Shown: one piece after another, positions 35,601 to 48,600 of the stretch
Layout of the letters: every line of letters starts with the position of its first letter
Position numbering within the stretch: the first letter of the stretch is position 1
Assembly (NCBI GenBank): GCA_036874045.1
Contig: JAZBRI010000003.1
Location: forward strand, 4,476,501-4,540,500
Length of the DNA stretch: 64,000 nucleotides
Reading direction: 5' to 3'
DNA from: Cymodocea nodosa
Taxonomy: Eukaryota; Streptophyta; Magnoliopsida; Alismatales; Cymodoceaceae
Made by a program: the position numbers and the translations under genes
Notes under the pieces: model-generated
What the model was told of the DNA's origin: nothing
Database searches by the model: none
Seen by the model: only the letters and a program-made list of their open reading frames with translations

Positions 35601-38367
35601 ATCTTTCTTGTAGCCTTTATAAAAGAGATCTTATGTTAATGGAATATAACAACTATCTCTTCTATCATCTCATTTCTTTCTACATGGTATCAGAGTTTAA
35701 GTTTCAGAGTTCACTAGGAGAAAATTCTAGGTAAGGAGGAGGCAAAACTCTAACTGTCACTCTTCTCCCTCCCCACCAACTATAATGTTTGTTTGCAACT
35801 GAAGTCGTCCCCCTCTTCTTTCTCTTGTAGGGAATGTTTCTCCTCTTCTTCTGTGAGTTTTCTCTTCCAACACAAGTTTTGTCTACATGAGTTCTCTCCT
35901 CCAATCAGCTTCTCTCCTCTATGTGTTAGTTGTTTTTCTTGTTGTTGTTCCCCTATGAAGTTTGCAAGTCTCTGTCCTCTCTCCTTGCTAACTCTTCCCT
36001 TGTGTGCAACTTTCTAGACACAAGTGAACTCCTCTTCGGTGGTCTCTTTGCATATTTTTTTGTGTGTTTCTCTACATAGGTTCCCATGCCTTTGCATTGA
36101 GCATTTGCGTGAAGTTCCTACCAACATCCTCTCTGCATGCATCAACTCTTCTATGCATTGTCATTCTCTCCTAGCTTATGATAACATTTGTGACTCCTCA
36201 AGTCATCTTCCCCATTGTAGCCCATGGTTTAGGTTGTCTATCAACACTCTTCCACCTCACATCTTGTCACTAGATGCCATCTCTTATGTGCGTTGTCTCC
36301 AATATATAAACATCATAGTCGATTTCTCCTTGTCATTGTCACCTCTTCTCCTTTTTCATCATTTGTCACCGCTCATAACCCATTAGGATTGTAGAGGAAG
36401 GTGTGGTAGAAGAGGAGATAGACTAAAAAGGGAGAAGGCGAAGGAAGAAGAAAAATAAAAAAAGAAAAAAAGGAGAAAAGAAAAAAAAGGGGAAGAAAAA
36501 TAGAATAGGAGAAGAAATATATATATTAGGAAACAGGTGGAGAGAGAGAGAGGAGAAGAGGAAGTTGATGAAAAAAAAACCTAGTGGAAGAAAAAAAGAT
36601 CAAAGAAAAAAGGAAGAGAGAACAAGGAGATAAAAAAAGGACAAAAAAAACTCTTTGATATTTTATCATCAATCTTCAAATTAAAACTATTTGAGATTTT
36701 ACAGATACCTTAAAAATTAACAATCCACACTATTTCGGGTTTTGTGGATATCTCAAAGATTAACAATCCACATCTTTTCTGGATGATCGATAATGTATGT
36801 GTGCAAGTTTTCTTATGAGGTCAATTAGGATTTGACTATTTCTTTTACTTGTATTTCTGTTTGTCTATTAGGTATCTATCTCCTTGTATCTCTTTCTTTA
36901 TTTTGTTCTAATTTTACTTATATGAGCCTAGTTCAAGTTGGATGCTTCAAATTACTAAGGTCTTTTTGTACGAGTCTAGTGTTAGAGTTAATAGTGTATG
37001 AGTAGTGGGTTTAGTCCCACATTACTAAGGTCATTTTGTATCTTTCTTATAGTCTCTATATAAGAGGTTTTATGTTATATTAATGGAATATAACAACTAT
37101 CTCTTCCATCGTCTTATTTCTTTCCACAAAAACCATTATTGACATTGACAATATTATGCCTATTTAAGGTCTATTTGTGTAGATAGAATTGAAATTTTAT
37201 AGAATTGGACAGAAATAAAATTTAAAATACAAGTATTTGTGTACATTTAGAAATTAGATGAAAATTAAAATTTAGGTGTTTGTACATAATATGGAATTAG
37301 ATAAAATTAGAATTTTATATTTATGTTTGATAATAATGTAATATAATTATTTTTAATTAATTAAAGTAATTAATAAAAATATAATTAATTAATAATTTTT
37401 TTACATTAATCAATTATATATTATATAATTATATTATTAAATATTCATATGTCATTTATCAATAAATAAAAGACATACAAGAATTTTTCAAGACGGAATT
37501 CAATTTCACACCTTAATAGATAAGAATTTACATTTTTGTGTTTATATTGTAATTCAGAATTTCATTTCTTTTCAGAATTGAAATTCTGAGTGCACAAACA
37601 TCATTTATTTCAGAATTATATAGAATTCAAATTCATTTTCATCAAATTCCAAGTATACAAATCCCATCTTATTTGTAGAAATCTATCATCTTACACCACT
37701 TTGAAGAATTCTCTCTTGATTTTTTCTAATATTTTTACAAAACATTTTTATCACATGCTGCCTAGTCTGGATCAACTTCTCCTTCGTTCCTGACCACTAA
37801 TTGAAGTTGTCACCACTTTTGACGACTGTTATCTGTTGGCCATTTTTATATTTCTTCTCACACTGTCATCCCAAAATCTACATGAAAATATGGATTTCAA
37901 GTATGGTCCTCACCTTCCAGCCCCTCAGCCTCTCACCATCACCAGATAACAAGTTTCACTATCAACAGGAGCTCCTGTCGAAGCATGCGGAGAGTGATGG
38001 AGAAGAAAATATGCCGGCTGTTGTGTGTGCTTTCTGACATTCTTTCCACACTCGAAAATTACATGTTAAATTGTTCAACAGTTTTTCGTCTTAGGACATC
38101 TTTGGCTATGAATTTCTCCTTCCTTCTGGTTTCACGTCTTTTTCACTAACCACGTTGCTTTCTTTCATTTAGTTAGTTTTTTTTTTTACTTAGAAAACAA
38201 ATTGATTCCTGCCGTGCTTGTTTGACTGTGGAATTACTTCAGGTCCTTTTGGGCATGGCCAGATGCAGAAGCCATTCGAAGATGCTACCTTTGCTCTGAA
38301 CGTTGGTGAGATGAGTGATATTGTGGAGACTGACAGCGGTGCACATATAATCCTGAGAACCGCTTAA
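32632..38367 (+). CDS. PIN1: PIN1-type parvulin peptidyl-prolyl isomerase
   Basis: Encodes a 122-aa single-domain parvulin, which flips phospho-Ser/Thr-Pro bonds; the plant form lacks the WW domain of animal PIN1 (Arabidopsis PIN1At has 119 aa). Exons: 32632-32875 and 38243-38367, with a 5,367-base GT-AG intron splitting a Gly codon at [15 protein letters not shown]. Residues matching the human catalytic and phosphate-binding sites are all present: His14, Lys18, Arg23, Arg24, Cys72, Met89, Gln90, Phe93, Ser113 and His116. The start is the ATG giving [20 protein letters not shown]; no in-frame ATG lies just upstream. Exon 1 is GC-rich, the intron AT-rich. The intron holds a complete small LTR element and other repeats. 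Confidence 0.95.
32880..35115. other. First part of the parvulin intron
   Basis: The stretch 33000-33610 is dominated by GGATTCGGATAT/ATTCGAAT-like text that reads similarly on both strands, typical of old transposon ends. The remainder is AT-rich. No coding sequence was recognised. Confidence 0.45.
35119..35445. repeat. Long direct repeat, left copy, in parvulin intron
   Basis: This block resembles 37700-38022 over about 320 bases: both contain TTGAAGAATTCTCTCTT, ACCACTAATTGAAGTTGTCA and CAGGAGCTCC. The two copies are in direct orientation about 2.6 kb apart and enclose the LTR element. Confidence 0.7.
35541..35684 (+). repeat. Left LTR
   Basis: 144 bp; starts TATTAGAG (the right copy has TGTTAGAG) and ends TTTCTTTCTACA. 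Confidence 0.88.
35685..35696 (+). other. Primer-binding site (tRNA-iMet type)
   Basis: TGGTATCAGAGT immediately after the left LTR; 11 of 12 bases match the usual plant copia site TGGTATCAGAGC. Confidence 0.85.
36980..37128 (+). repeat. Right LTR
   Basis: 149 bp; starts TGTTAGAG and ends TTTCTTTCCACA, followed by the AAAAC target duplication. Confidence 0.88.
37165..37608. mobile_element. Possible small MITE-like inverted repeat
   Basis: The left edge GGTCTATTTGTGTAGATAGA and the right edge read inward (ATGATGTTTGTGCACTCAGA) are loosely inverted, both followed by AATT-rich text. Target duplication is not evident. It directly follows the LTR element. Confidence 0.3.
37700..38022. repeat. 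Long direct repeat, right copy, in parvulin intron
   Basis: Partner of 35119-35445. This copy retains TTGAAGTTGTCACCAC and CAGGAGCTCCTGTCGAAGC. Confidence 0.7.
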
Positions 38368-38699
38368 GCATTTTGCGCGGCTTAGATACGTCAACAGCCG
38401 GGAGTCAGATTTCAGAGAAGAAAAGAAAAACACTCGGTGTTTAGTTGACCTAGCTGGATCGGCTATGTTTTGAGTTTAAAACGACATTAAAATATTGTAC
38501 GATGATAACTGCCAGACTCTTGCAGAATTATTCTTACAGGTTCTTAGACTATGGAGACTCAACTAAACGGTAGTGCAACTGACCCATCCAGGGGGTGCAC
38601 GGCTCAACCTCCTTCCTACATCGATGTAGTCAATCTCATACGTCGAATTAATCATAATGCGTGTAGATCATTTTGCTAGTTCAAGCCTACTTGACATAG

Positions 38700-38960
38700 G
38701 ATGAAGTCACTAGCTCTCGTACAAGGAAAGCTGTATGGTTGATGGTTCAATACCCAATGTGACATCAAAGTTAAACGTACTCAGAGAATCAAACTTGTCA
38801 ACAAATCCTATCCTTGTATCGCCATTGTTACCTAAGTACACATCTGAAGTAGCAAAGTCGCCCAAGGGATAAGCTAGCCTCTCAGTGAGCTTGCACAAAT
38901 TCTTGGCAACATGTTTAGATACAAAAGAGTGAGTGGCGCCGGGTGGATAAAGAAATGATA
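38700..38960 (-). pseudogene. Ty3/gypsy retrotransposon protease relic
   Basis: The minus strand reads PPGATHSFVSKHVAKNLCKL, which matches the DSGATHSF(V/I)S active-site segment of plant Ty3-type polyproteins. It continues as an open frame to 38710 (TERLAYPLGDFATSDVYL...). The Asp-Ser of the active site is replaced (PPG for DSG), so the relic would be inactive. No LTRs or RT were found beside it. Confidence 0.65.
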
Positions 38961-39579
38961 TGGACTAATTTAGAGTGTTCGATCTAATTTTTACCTCTAC
39001 CATATGCCATAAACAAGTAGATATAAATCAATAAGCATTATTTAGATGAATAAAGAAAAGTTATGGAGTAGGTCACATTCGGTTTAAATATGTTAAACAT
39101 AGGTATCTAAATATAACAAAACCAGTTTAGATTAATGATAGAAGAAAAAGAAAGTACATGTAGGAGAGAAACGGTGGAAGAGGGAGAAAGAAGGGGAGAA
39201 CGGAGAGAGATGGAACGGAAGACGTGAAAGACCAAAATAATATAACAATGGATTTAGTTAACCGATGTGACCGTGGAATTAAATCCTATGCATTGACAGA
39301 TAAAATCAGCAAACAAAACTAAATATCCAAAGAAAAATGAAAATCAAAGCAACGATTGGTGGAGTAATTTAGTGCAAAAAATAACGTCCAGGTACACATT
39401 TTTGTAGATAAAATTATTTTTTTCCTATTTATGGCAAAAGTGAGGCTGTTTACGTAATTTAACTTCATCAAATAAAGCGCAGCTGCCGTTCGCGAGGAAA
39501 CGCTGAAACACAAACCCACCCTCTACACGATCTCTATCTCTTTCCGGTATCGTAGTTCTCATCGACATCGTATTCCGGT

Positions 39580-39588
39580 CTAGGGTTT
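39580..39588 (+). promoter_or_regulatory. Telo-box-like motif before the CCCH gene
   Basis: CTAGGGTTT, 50 bases upstream of the ATG, probably in the leader. It is the inverse of the motif before the ATP synthase e genes. Confidence 0.4.
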
Positions 39589-39615
39589 CTCCTTCGTCGC
39601 GCTTCCGTAATCAAA

Positions 39616-39624
39616 ATGGAGTAG
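39616..39624 (+). other. Minimal upstream ORF (ATG GAG TAG)
   Basis: A two-codon ORF in good context (AAAATGG) ends 13 bases before the start of the CCCH gene. If the transcript includes it, ribosomes would initiate and stop just before the main ATG, which could lower translation. Confidence 0.5.
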
Positions 39625-39637
39625 AGAAGGAAGAGGC

Positions 39638-42600
39638 ATGTCGGCGGTGCCGAAGAGATTGAAGCGGGTGTCCTGGGCGCCAGAACCGGAGCTGCGGCAG
39701 GTAATGCCCCATTGCCTCCTCTTCTCAGTGGAGTGTAGGTTGTAGTATCTTATGGTTTCCGGAACTCCTGGGATATTACTTAATAGGCTTCTTATTCGTT
39801 GTCTCTTCCTATGGCCCTATTTTCCCTTGAGCAGTCGAGAAAAGAAAGTTTCTTTCTTGCTAATTTTCTGTTCTATACGAAAGTTTTTCAACCTACCTTC
39901 GTGCATTTGATCTCTTTTATTGGGTTCTGGGGGTTGTAAAGGAATCACCCTTTGCGTCGTGGTTGTATTGACCCGTTTCTTGCAAGGAGGCGAATTTAAA
40001 CTCCACCAATGATAATGGAGTAGTTCTTAGGCTACCAGTTTGTTGCCTACATCTACGATTCACGATCAGAGATGATACAATTGAGGACAATCACAATCTA
40101 TGGTGAAAAGGAAGCAAGGATTTCTATGAGAAATGGTCATTAGTATCAACCCACCATTCCTTTGAATACAAACAAAGATTCTATTTTACACATTATGCTG
40201 CAAAAGTCGTGAATATTATCATGGTAATTTTTAATCAATAAACCGTTGTATTAGGCTTGTGAATTTAAGCTCTCTAAACATCAAACACTACTATATCAAT
40301 CAGATTTCAGAGTTAAACTGAACACGACTGTTGTAGAATGACTATGTGGTAATCAGATTTCAGTAGTTAAACTGAACACAACTTTTGTAGTATGAATATA
40401 TGGTAAACATGGATGGGCAATAAGACATCAATAACTAGTTATTGACAGTCTTTAAAAATACAAAGTGTCATGCCAATTATATACTAATGAAACTGATTGT
40501 ATCGAAGTGACACTTAATTTATCATCTAAAGTAAGCTTGTTTAAAAATGAATTATTTGCGATGAAAAGTCTATTTTCTGATGGAGAAAAGTATCACTATC
40601 GTCCAAATTTTTGGATGATACAGAATGAAGTTATTGTATGGTATAGCATGGCTACGTGATTGTTTGTAATGTTACTGGAGGAAACCAAGGTATCCTACAT
40701 GAATTTGAAGACTAGAAAGTACGATTATATGTACAGAAACACATACTATCAAGTCAGAAACAACTTTTTAAAACAGTGTAGGCACATGCATTGATGCACG
40801 AAATTTGAACTTAACAAAAGTATTGGTCTGATAGGATATGGTTTAGGGCATAAAAGGAAGAACATAAAACTGAGTTAGTTCTCACGAATTCAGTGAATTT
40901 ACTTTAGAACAGATGGTGCAGTTGATTGAAAAGCAGGAAGAATCCATATCTCCATGCATTTCACTAATTGAATTTAGCAGTTTTAGTACCTTAAAGACTT
41001 GTTTATGAATAATAACGTTGCAGTAGGAAAAAATATGTATAAAAAATTCATCAGCCAATCAAGATTAAACATGTGTGTATATAAACACATGCATGCCATT
41101 TTTACAGATACAGATATTTAAAGCTGATGGAGGCACATGCATACCAATCGTCAAACTTATGTTGAAATTTTTTAGTATGGTGATTATGATCTAAGACATA
41201 ACAAACAAAATATATGCCAAGTGTGCTTTTTAAGAAATCAGTGATGCAATTGAGATCAAATTATGTAGTTTAGTGAACATCAGAAAGAAGACACATCTCT
41301 ATGCACTTCATTGTTTGAATTCAATAGTTTCAGTACCTTCAATTCAACGGTTTTATTATCTGCACTTGGTAACTTTAGTGTAATTGTCTAGTTCTCTCTG
41401 TAAAATTACACTATCGGGGTCAAATTATAGGTTAGGGGAACATTTTCTGTCTTTTTTTTGCTAGAAAAAGACAAGCATGGTCTGATGTCTGAAGCTATGG
41501 GAAATGACTAGCTGTGATCCCTCCGTACAACTCCAATCTTTCTCTGAATATCACTAAAACTGAACAATGTTTACAAAGTGGAGGACCAAACTTTAGCTTC
41601 AACATTTGAGACCATCAAGAAAGAGAAAAAAACCAAAGATTATCATTACTAAGTTGCTAGTGCTAATTTTTCCTAAGGAGCTCAATTCCAAGTCAAAATA
41701 ATGGATCTTAATTCAGATCTACAAAAAGTTCAAAATATAAATTAATTGCTTTACCGTGGCCCAATAAAACTATTTTTTCACAATCTCATTAAATATAATT
41801 TTTTTATTTTCCAGTCTCCAAAACCAAGTTCTTTAACCATGAAACTGAAAATGTGGCATAGAATAATGAACAAAACTCCAATAAGACCATTTAAACATGC
41901 AATTCACACCTCATTATAATTCTTCTATGAGATGCCAAACATGTGATTCTCCAGTTCTGTCCAATCTCAACCAACCTATGACTAAGAAGAGAAGAAAATT
42001 TATAGAATTCAGCATACCTCCTACCTTCAGCTCCAAAACTCACAAGCTGGTCAGTAGTAACATTTGCTGCCATGTGTTGATGATTACAACTGGTAGTGAT
42101 CTGCTGGTATTCTCTATTGACAGCCACCATTTCTTCAAACCAGGAGGCATGGTTTTTAATATTGATGCCATGTTGGACTTTAGTCTTTTAAAAAATCGTT
42201 GGAGGTATGCTTAAACAAATCTGATAAAAGACCCTTCTGACTAAGATAAGGTAAGGCGAGCGGTTGAAGCAGCCAAATCACACCTAGTTACTTGCTCTAA
42301 TAAATATGACATTAAGTAGTCAATAATGCTCATTTAGCAACAATCAATTTTAATTTTTGGATATTTATGATATTAAAAGAATACTTTGAAATTAGTGTAT
42401 TACAATTCAACAATTTGATTAGAAACAATAATAATGTTTCAAAAACTATGAAAAATGTAGAACCAACCATATATTACAACTTAATATCAAGTAGAATGCC
42501 TTGCATCTTCAAAATTACCTTGTTGGTATTGGACCATGTTTTGTCTAAACACCTTTTATATTATTATCTAATTTCCTCATACAACATAATATTGCCATAA

Positions 42601-45600
42601 TATGTGGGTGTAGTGCGTTTTATTCTAATAATGCATGTACAAAGTAATCAGGTTGAAAGACGATCTTAAGGTGACAATTTTGAAAATTCTTGAGACAAGA
42701 GGCAAAATATGAGACAATAACTTGATTGAACTAAGGTGAAATTATAAAAAAGGAATTGTGTGTGACATGGCAATAATAATTTATTCATTCTACTAGATGA
42801 TAATGTAATCAAATGATATAAAAACGTAATGCATAAAAAGTTCAATATTGAATATTATATATGCTAATATGCCTTCTAATCATATTATACAATTATCGAA
42901 TGTTTTAAAATTTATAACAAATAAGGGGGATTTAGTAGTATACATAGATTTTTTTTGTATATGTATAGATAGAAATCTTGAAGAGGATAAAAATAAGATA
43001 AATTTCTATTTATTTGGGAATAAGAAGATATAAACTCATGATTTCATAAGAAATTGAAAAAAGGAGATGATCAGATTAACATAAAAAGGAAAAAATGAAG
43101 AGTAAGTTAAGAACTAAGAACCAATAAGATAATGAAGAGGGTATATAAATAGAGGAGAAGAATAAAAGGAGAAAAAAGAGATGCTAAGCAACCAAAATAG
43201 AAAATAAAACTACACTAGATAAGGGGAAAATAAAAATACCAAAAGATAAAGAAAACAACTTGAAGACTTGTCAAGGCGATCCCTCTTCACCCAGCTTAGC
43301 CTAGTAGCCCAATGCAACAAGGTCACTTTGCTTGATGAATATGTGTATCTATGATATTGGTCTGTATAATTTAGACAGGAAAGTCCACTGGTTGATGTTG
43401 ATAAGTTAAACTAATTGGTACTATCATTTGTTATGTTTTCTGAGGAGGTTGGTTGGGAGTTTCTGGTTCATATTGACTTGCCATTAGCTAGGATAGTTGA
43501 GAAGGTAGACAAAATTCTATTCATTTTTCTGTTGACTATACTAACTTGTAAAGTGGATCATAAGAGGATTTTGTTCTTCTTGACCGTACAATTTGAAGAC
43601 TTAAAGCAGTTGTCAAATATTTTAGAACCAACTCCATAAGAAATGTTGTTATTAAAGATCATGGATATACAAACCATTAAAAGCTTTAAACGTTAGCACT
43701 GACATCTACTTCAAGACAGACATTCATCATTTCTTGTTGTATCATTTGATTTTTAATTGTATAGTGGTACAGCAATGTGTCATAGATTGATGAGGCTTGG
43801 ACTATCTTGATCTTGTCTGGAATGCGTATATATAACTATATTTTGCAGTAAATAAGCTAAATGACCTTATTGGATCTTCTGACTCATCATTTGTTGGTGC
43901 ACCATCGCCACCATCTTCATCATCATTGATGGTTGTATAAAGTCTTCATTTGTCATCATCTACACCACATCATTTTTAGGAGTTCAACCACAATAACCAC
44001 TCAACAAACTCATGTATTCTTCAATGTTGGCATTCATTTTTTATGCAATTTTTCTTTCTAGCCTGCCACGTTGTCCACTAAGAATCAACTCTCTTTTTGA
44101 GATCTTCATTGTTTAAATTTCAATATATGAATATACAATCAATAAGATCCAATTATTTTTACCCTTTCTTTTCGTAGATGTTTCATTTGCAATCTCATGT
44201 TATAGTGTGCATATACAAGATCATTCGATCATTGTGTTTCCAATCTAGTTTTCCTTTTTATGTGAATGACATTGAATGTATTTTAGTTTCTTTCACACAC
44301 AGAAGCGGGGGTAGTTTGTTGTAAGATTGTTACTGAAATTTCTCTTAGATTTAGAGTATTTTTGCCATGATTCTAATCACTAATCAATTACAATATCATA
44401 TTTCGTATTGTACTTGCTCCATCATGTATTGGGATTTGGCATAAAAATAACATTAGGAATCAAACCATTTGTAACCACTTCGACTGGAATAGGCTACTGG
44501 ATTCTTGTTGTTAACCTACATTCTTAGCTCAATTGACTTCACTCCCTCCGTCAGACCTATGCCCTTTAATTACTACGAGACCTTGGTTGTGAAACTCCTT
44601 CCAAAAGGGCATTTGGAAAGGTAATCAGCAACTCTCTCTCCCTTACATTTAGAAAAGTAATCAATAGCTCCCTCCTTCCAAAGAGTAATCGTCAGGGCAA
44701 CATGCAAAGTGAAATTGTCTTTGGTCTTGAAGCTGCACATTATGGGATCCTTTCTTTATATGCCATTAAGGTTCTACCTTGACTTCTGGTTTATTGGTAA
44801 TTTTACAAAGCACTTTAAATGACTTGATTTAGAATATCTACATTGTGTATGGGCCTTTTGAGCAAAGTCATCAGGTGGTATTTTGGGATGAACCATGCCT
44901 TGTAGTTGGTTACCAAGGTAGGCTGGTTGTTGTTGATGACTTCAAAATCACTCACTTTTTCCACAAAAATGCAAGAATCACAACTAGAAGGTTTGAATTC
45001 AGTGATCTTATTCATGAATAACTGAGGGATTAGAAATTCACTTGGTCAATTTTTAGAGTGGTCCTTCTTCCAGGCATGCTCTGAAGTAGACCATGGACTA
45101 TGCCTCTTAAATTTGAGGTCATGAAAGAAAAATTCAAGCAGTTGTGGATAGAGATTCAAATTTTGTTATTTTAATTGGCCAGGGTAGTACCCTATGCACA
45201 AAGCTAAAGTGGCCAAAAACTAAGGGGTGTTTATGCTATGAAAATTAAAGGAAATAAAGAAAGATATGGTCAAAACTCAAAAGAAAACCAAAAGGAAATT
45301 AAATCATTGGATTTTATTTTTCCTTTGACTCTAATAAGGTTTTTGTTCTATTTGCTAATGATATAATTTTAATTAAATTTAAGAATTAGTTTTAAATTAA
45401 AATTATGGATAGATACTTTAAAGTCCAAATGATTTAAAATTAGCAGGTCAAAAATTGAACATATGAAATGTAGGTTCGATGAAAATTGGAATAATAATAA
45501 AGGTATATACTTAGATGGCTATGAGATTCATAAAAGTAAAACTTTTAAATATTTAAGATCTATTATAAGTAACAATAGTGAAATTATAAAGGATGATATT

Positions 45601-48600
45601 CATGAGATTAAAGTAAGATGGATGAAGTGGAAAAATACTTTTAGAGTATTATGTGATAGGAAAATACCCTTAAAAAGGAAAAAAAAATATAAAATTGCTA
45701 TTTGTCCCATGATATTTTATGGCTTAGAATGTTGAGCTGTAAAGCATGATCATATACTAAAGTTAATGTTACTAAGATACATATACTTGAATGGATAAGT
45801 AGTAATATTATAAAAAAATGATTTTATTAAAAATAAAATAAGAGTTACACAAATTGAAGATAAGATAAAATGAAAATCAACTTAAATGGCTTGGTCATAT
45901 TTTTAGGAGACCAAGAATGCATTAATTTAGAGGAAAAAATTAATTAGTGCAAAAGAAACTAAAAGAAGTAGAGAAAGACAACTACTTGGTTAAGAATTAT
46001 AAGAAAAGAATTAAATTTCTGTACTTTAACTGAATATTTGACCATAGATAAAAATATATGAAAAAAGGATTTATATGGCCAACTTCATGTAGTGGAATTA
46101 TGACTTCAATTATTATTGTTGGAGATCCCTAAAAGGTAACTAGATTGGTGACACCAACAAAGACTCAAAAACACTGTAGTTATCCTTGTTTTTTCTATCT
46201 TTGGAGATGGTAGCAACTTCCACCAATGTGTGTGTTTTTGAGTATTATGGAAGAACACTTAATGGAATTATTTGGAACTTGCAACTCAAAATGACTCGGT
46301 GAATGTGCTGGATGCTCTCATCTCATGGATCCTATAACGTGCTTTGGAACTTGTCAGTCCTTTGGATTTTTTTTTGCTTGGAAACTTCTGCATAAAGGCA
46401 TTCTTACATAGATGACTCTTTCCAGGTGTGATTTCTCCTTGACAAGTCAATGGTTCTTTTGTCTTAAGACTCAAAGATTGGTGGAATGTATTTTTCACTC
46501 ACCATACTATTAGTTGGTGGTGATTTGAACTCATCCTCTATGTTACATTTAGATGACTTTTGGGTCTGATCGTCTATGGTTACCTCTAAAGGTGATGTTG
46601 GCATTGTCTCATGTTGGTCATATCAATGGATTTATAGAAATAGGCGACTCCTTGGTGGCAAAGCCATAAATTTCATACAATGGCAGGAAAAAATTTGTGC
46701 CTTTGTTATAGAGTGGTAAGTGCATTCAATCTTTAGATGGTAATGCTGTTATCTTTTGATGGCTTAGACTCATTTTGATTTTATTTGTTATTGTTTTTCA
46801 TTTTCAGCTTTTTTTTTAGGTTCCATCCGTGGAACCACTTTCCTCTTTGTGGGCGGGCTCTTATCTCGGTTCCCTCAGATCTCTATTTTTTACTTTTTAT
46901 GATTTTAATGCCATGTGCCTTGTATTAGGTACATGCTATTAGAGATGGTGATAGACATTTTTGTATCAACCTGAACAGCTGACCCCACATGTTAGGCCTC
47001 AGATTCAGTCATCAACTATACCAGCATTCATAATTTTTTTTCAGTTCTGTTGTGCCACATGTTGCGACTGTAGTAGAAAAAACAATGACATTTTAACACA
47101 AGTGAAAGTGACCTGATAACCTTATTTCTATGACTTTTTTTTATAATTAAGATTGGGATTTGCATCCTTTATGTTTTTTCTTTTTTGGAAATTGTGTGCA
47201 ATTTGAAGAATATCATGCTTACACTATTAAAAATAAGAATCATATTTTTAAACTCAAAGAAAATTGCATGTTAAGCAGCAAAAATGTGTTAACTAAAAGA
47301 AGTAGAAAATGTTGGAAGGTAGAGATTCACAATGGTGTTTAGTGATGAGGAGTACACTCTCGTTTATGTTATAGAATAATTACCTGAGCTACAGATGACA
47401 TATTACTCAACCTACAAGTAGCTTAATAGGGTTCCATATGATCTGTTTGTTGAGGACAAACATTGACGCAATGTTATGGTTGTTCCCTTGTGACCTGAAG
47501 GTTACCTTGTTCAAAATGATCTGTTCAGAGATAAGATTGCATTCAGGATCTTCCTTTAACCCTACATTGGTTGAAGTGTTGTATACCAGATTCATCGTTT
47601 TTCTATAATGATTCATTTGTTCCAACACTCCCTCTCAAGATGGAGCAACCAACATGCAAAATTTGTAATAAATTATTATACAATTTAGATAAATAAATAC
47701 AGAAAAGCTTCTAATGATGGTATATAATTGTGTAAGCTCGTAGGAGCAACAACCAATCACATTGACCAATCATTAACAAGCATGGACATCGGTTAACCAT
47801 CTCAATCAGTTAGCACTAGATAAGCACAAGTAACTGCCAATCATGCATGAACCATATACAAATTGGCTGGCATACAACAATCATCAATTATGTTAACCGC
47901 TCATGGACAGAAACATAAACATGAGCATCTATAGACACAATAAGCACCTTTTTCATTTCCTTGAGATGTAGGCTGGAACAAGAGAGAACAACTTATTCCT
48001 CTCCTTCATGTTGGAAGGATGTGGAGCACATAGAGGACACTCGTTCTTCATGAAATAAGAGCAGAGGAAGCACACACAGGTCTGCAAAGAATGAAATCAG
48101 TCAAAATACAGATGGAACAGAAACGAATCCATGCATGAACAGGCAGAGACAAAATAACTCAGCATATTTTCAGGCCATATCCGGGAAGTGACACAATAAC
48201 TCAGCACATATTCACACATTCAGAAAAGCACATTTTCAGGCCAAATATGGCCCGAAATAGGGACCAATTGGGTATACAAACTACAGTATGGGGGAGAAAC
48301 TTGGCAATCAAACACCACCTCCTCAACCAGTGGCAAGACTGCAAATGCCTCTGGAAGAGGTGAAACTGACATTGCAGTTTAAAGAATAGCATTTCTCCAT
48401 AATAACATCCTCCATAATTTTTATTGTTATTGCAGTTTAAAGAATATCATAAGACTGGCATAGTGTCATTCTTGTTTCCTAATAATTTCATATTTCATGC
48501 ACTAAACTTTCTTTGATCCAACCATCAACTTTTTGCCACACGTGAAGATTGCAGATTTCTTCAGATGTAGCAACATTTTCCACGAACATAATCAAGGATC

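Larger units (their letters stand above)
35541..37128 (+). mobile_element. Complete non-autonomous LTR retrotransposon
   Basis: LTRs at 35541-35684 and 36980-37128 are closely similar (shared GTAGTGGGTTTAGT and TTAATGGAATATAACAACTA). A tRNA-iMet primer-binding site (TGGTATCAGAGT) follows the left LTR directly. The element is flanked by a perfect 5-bp duplication AAAAC (35536-35540 and 37129-37133). The interior is 1.3 kb, pyrimidine-rich then purine-rich, and has no gag or pol, so it depends on a helper, probably a copia element. The left LTR starts TA instead of TG, a single-base change. It sits in the parvulin intron in the sense direction. Confidence 0.9.

Noticed and set aside
35704..36386. 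Three frames inside the small LTR element, up to 120 aa
   Set aside because: They follow a pyrimidine-rich interior and have no gag, protease, integrase or RT motif.
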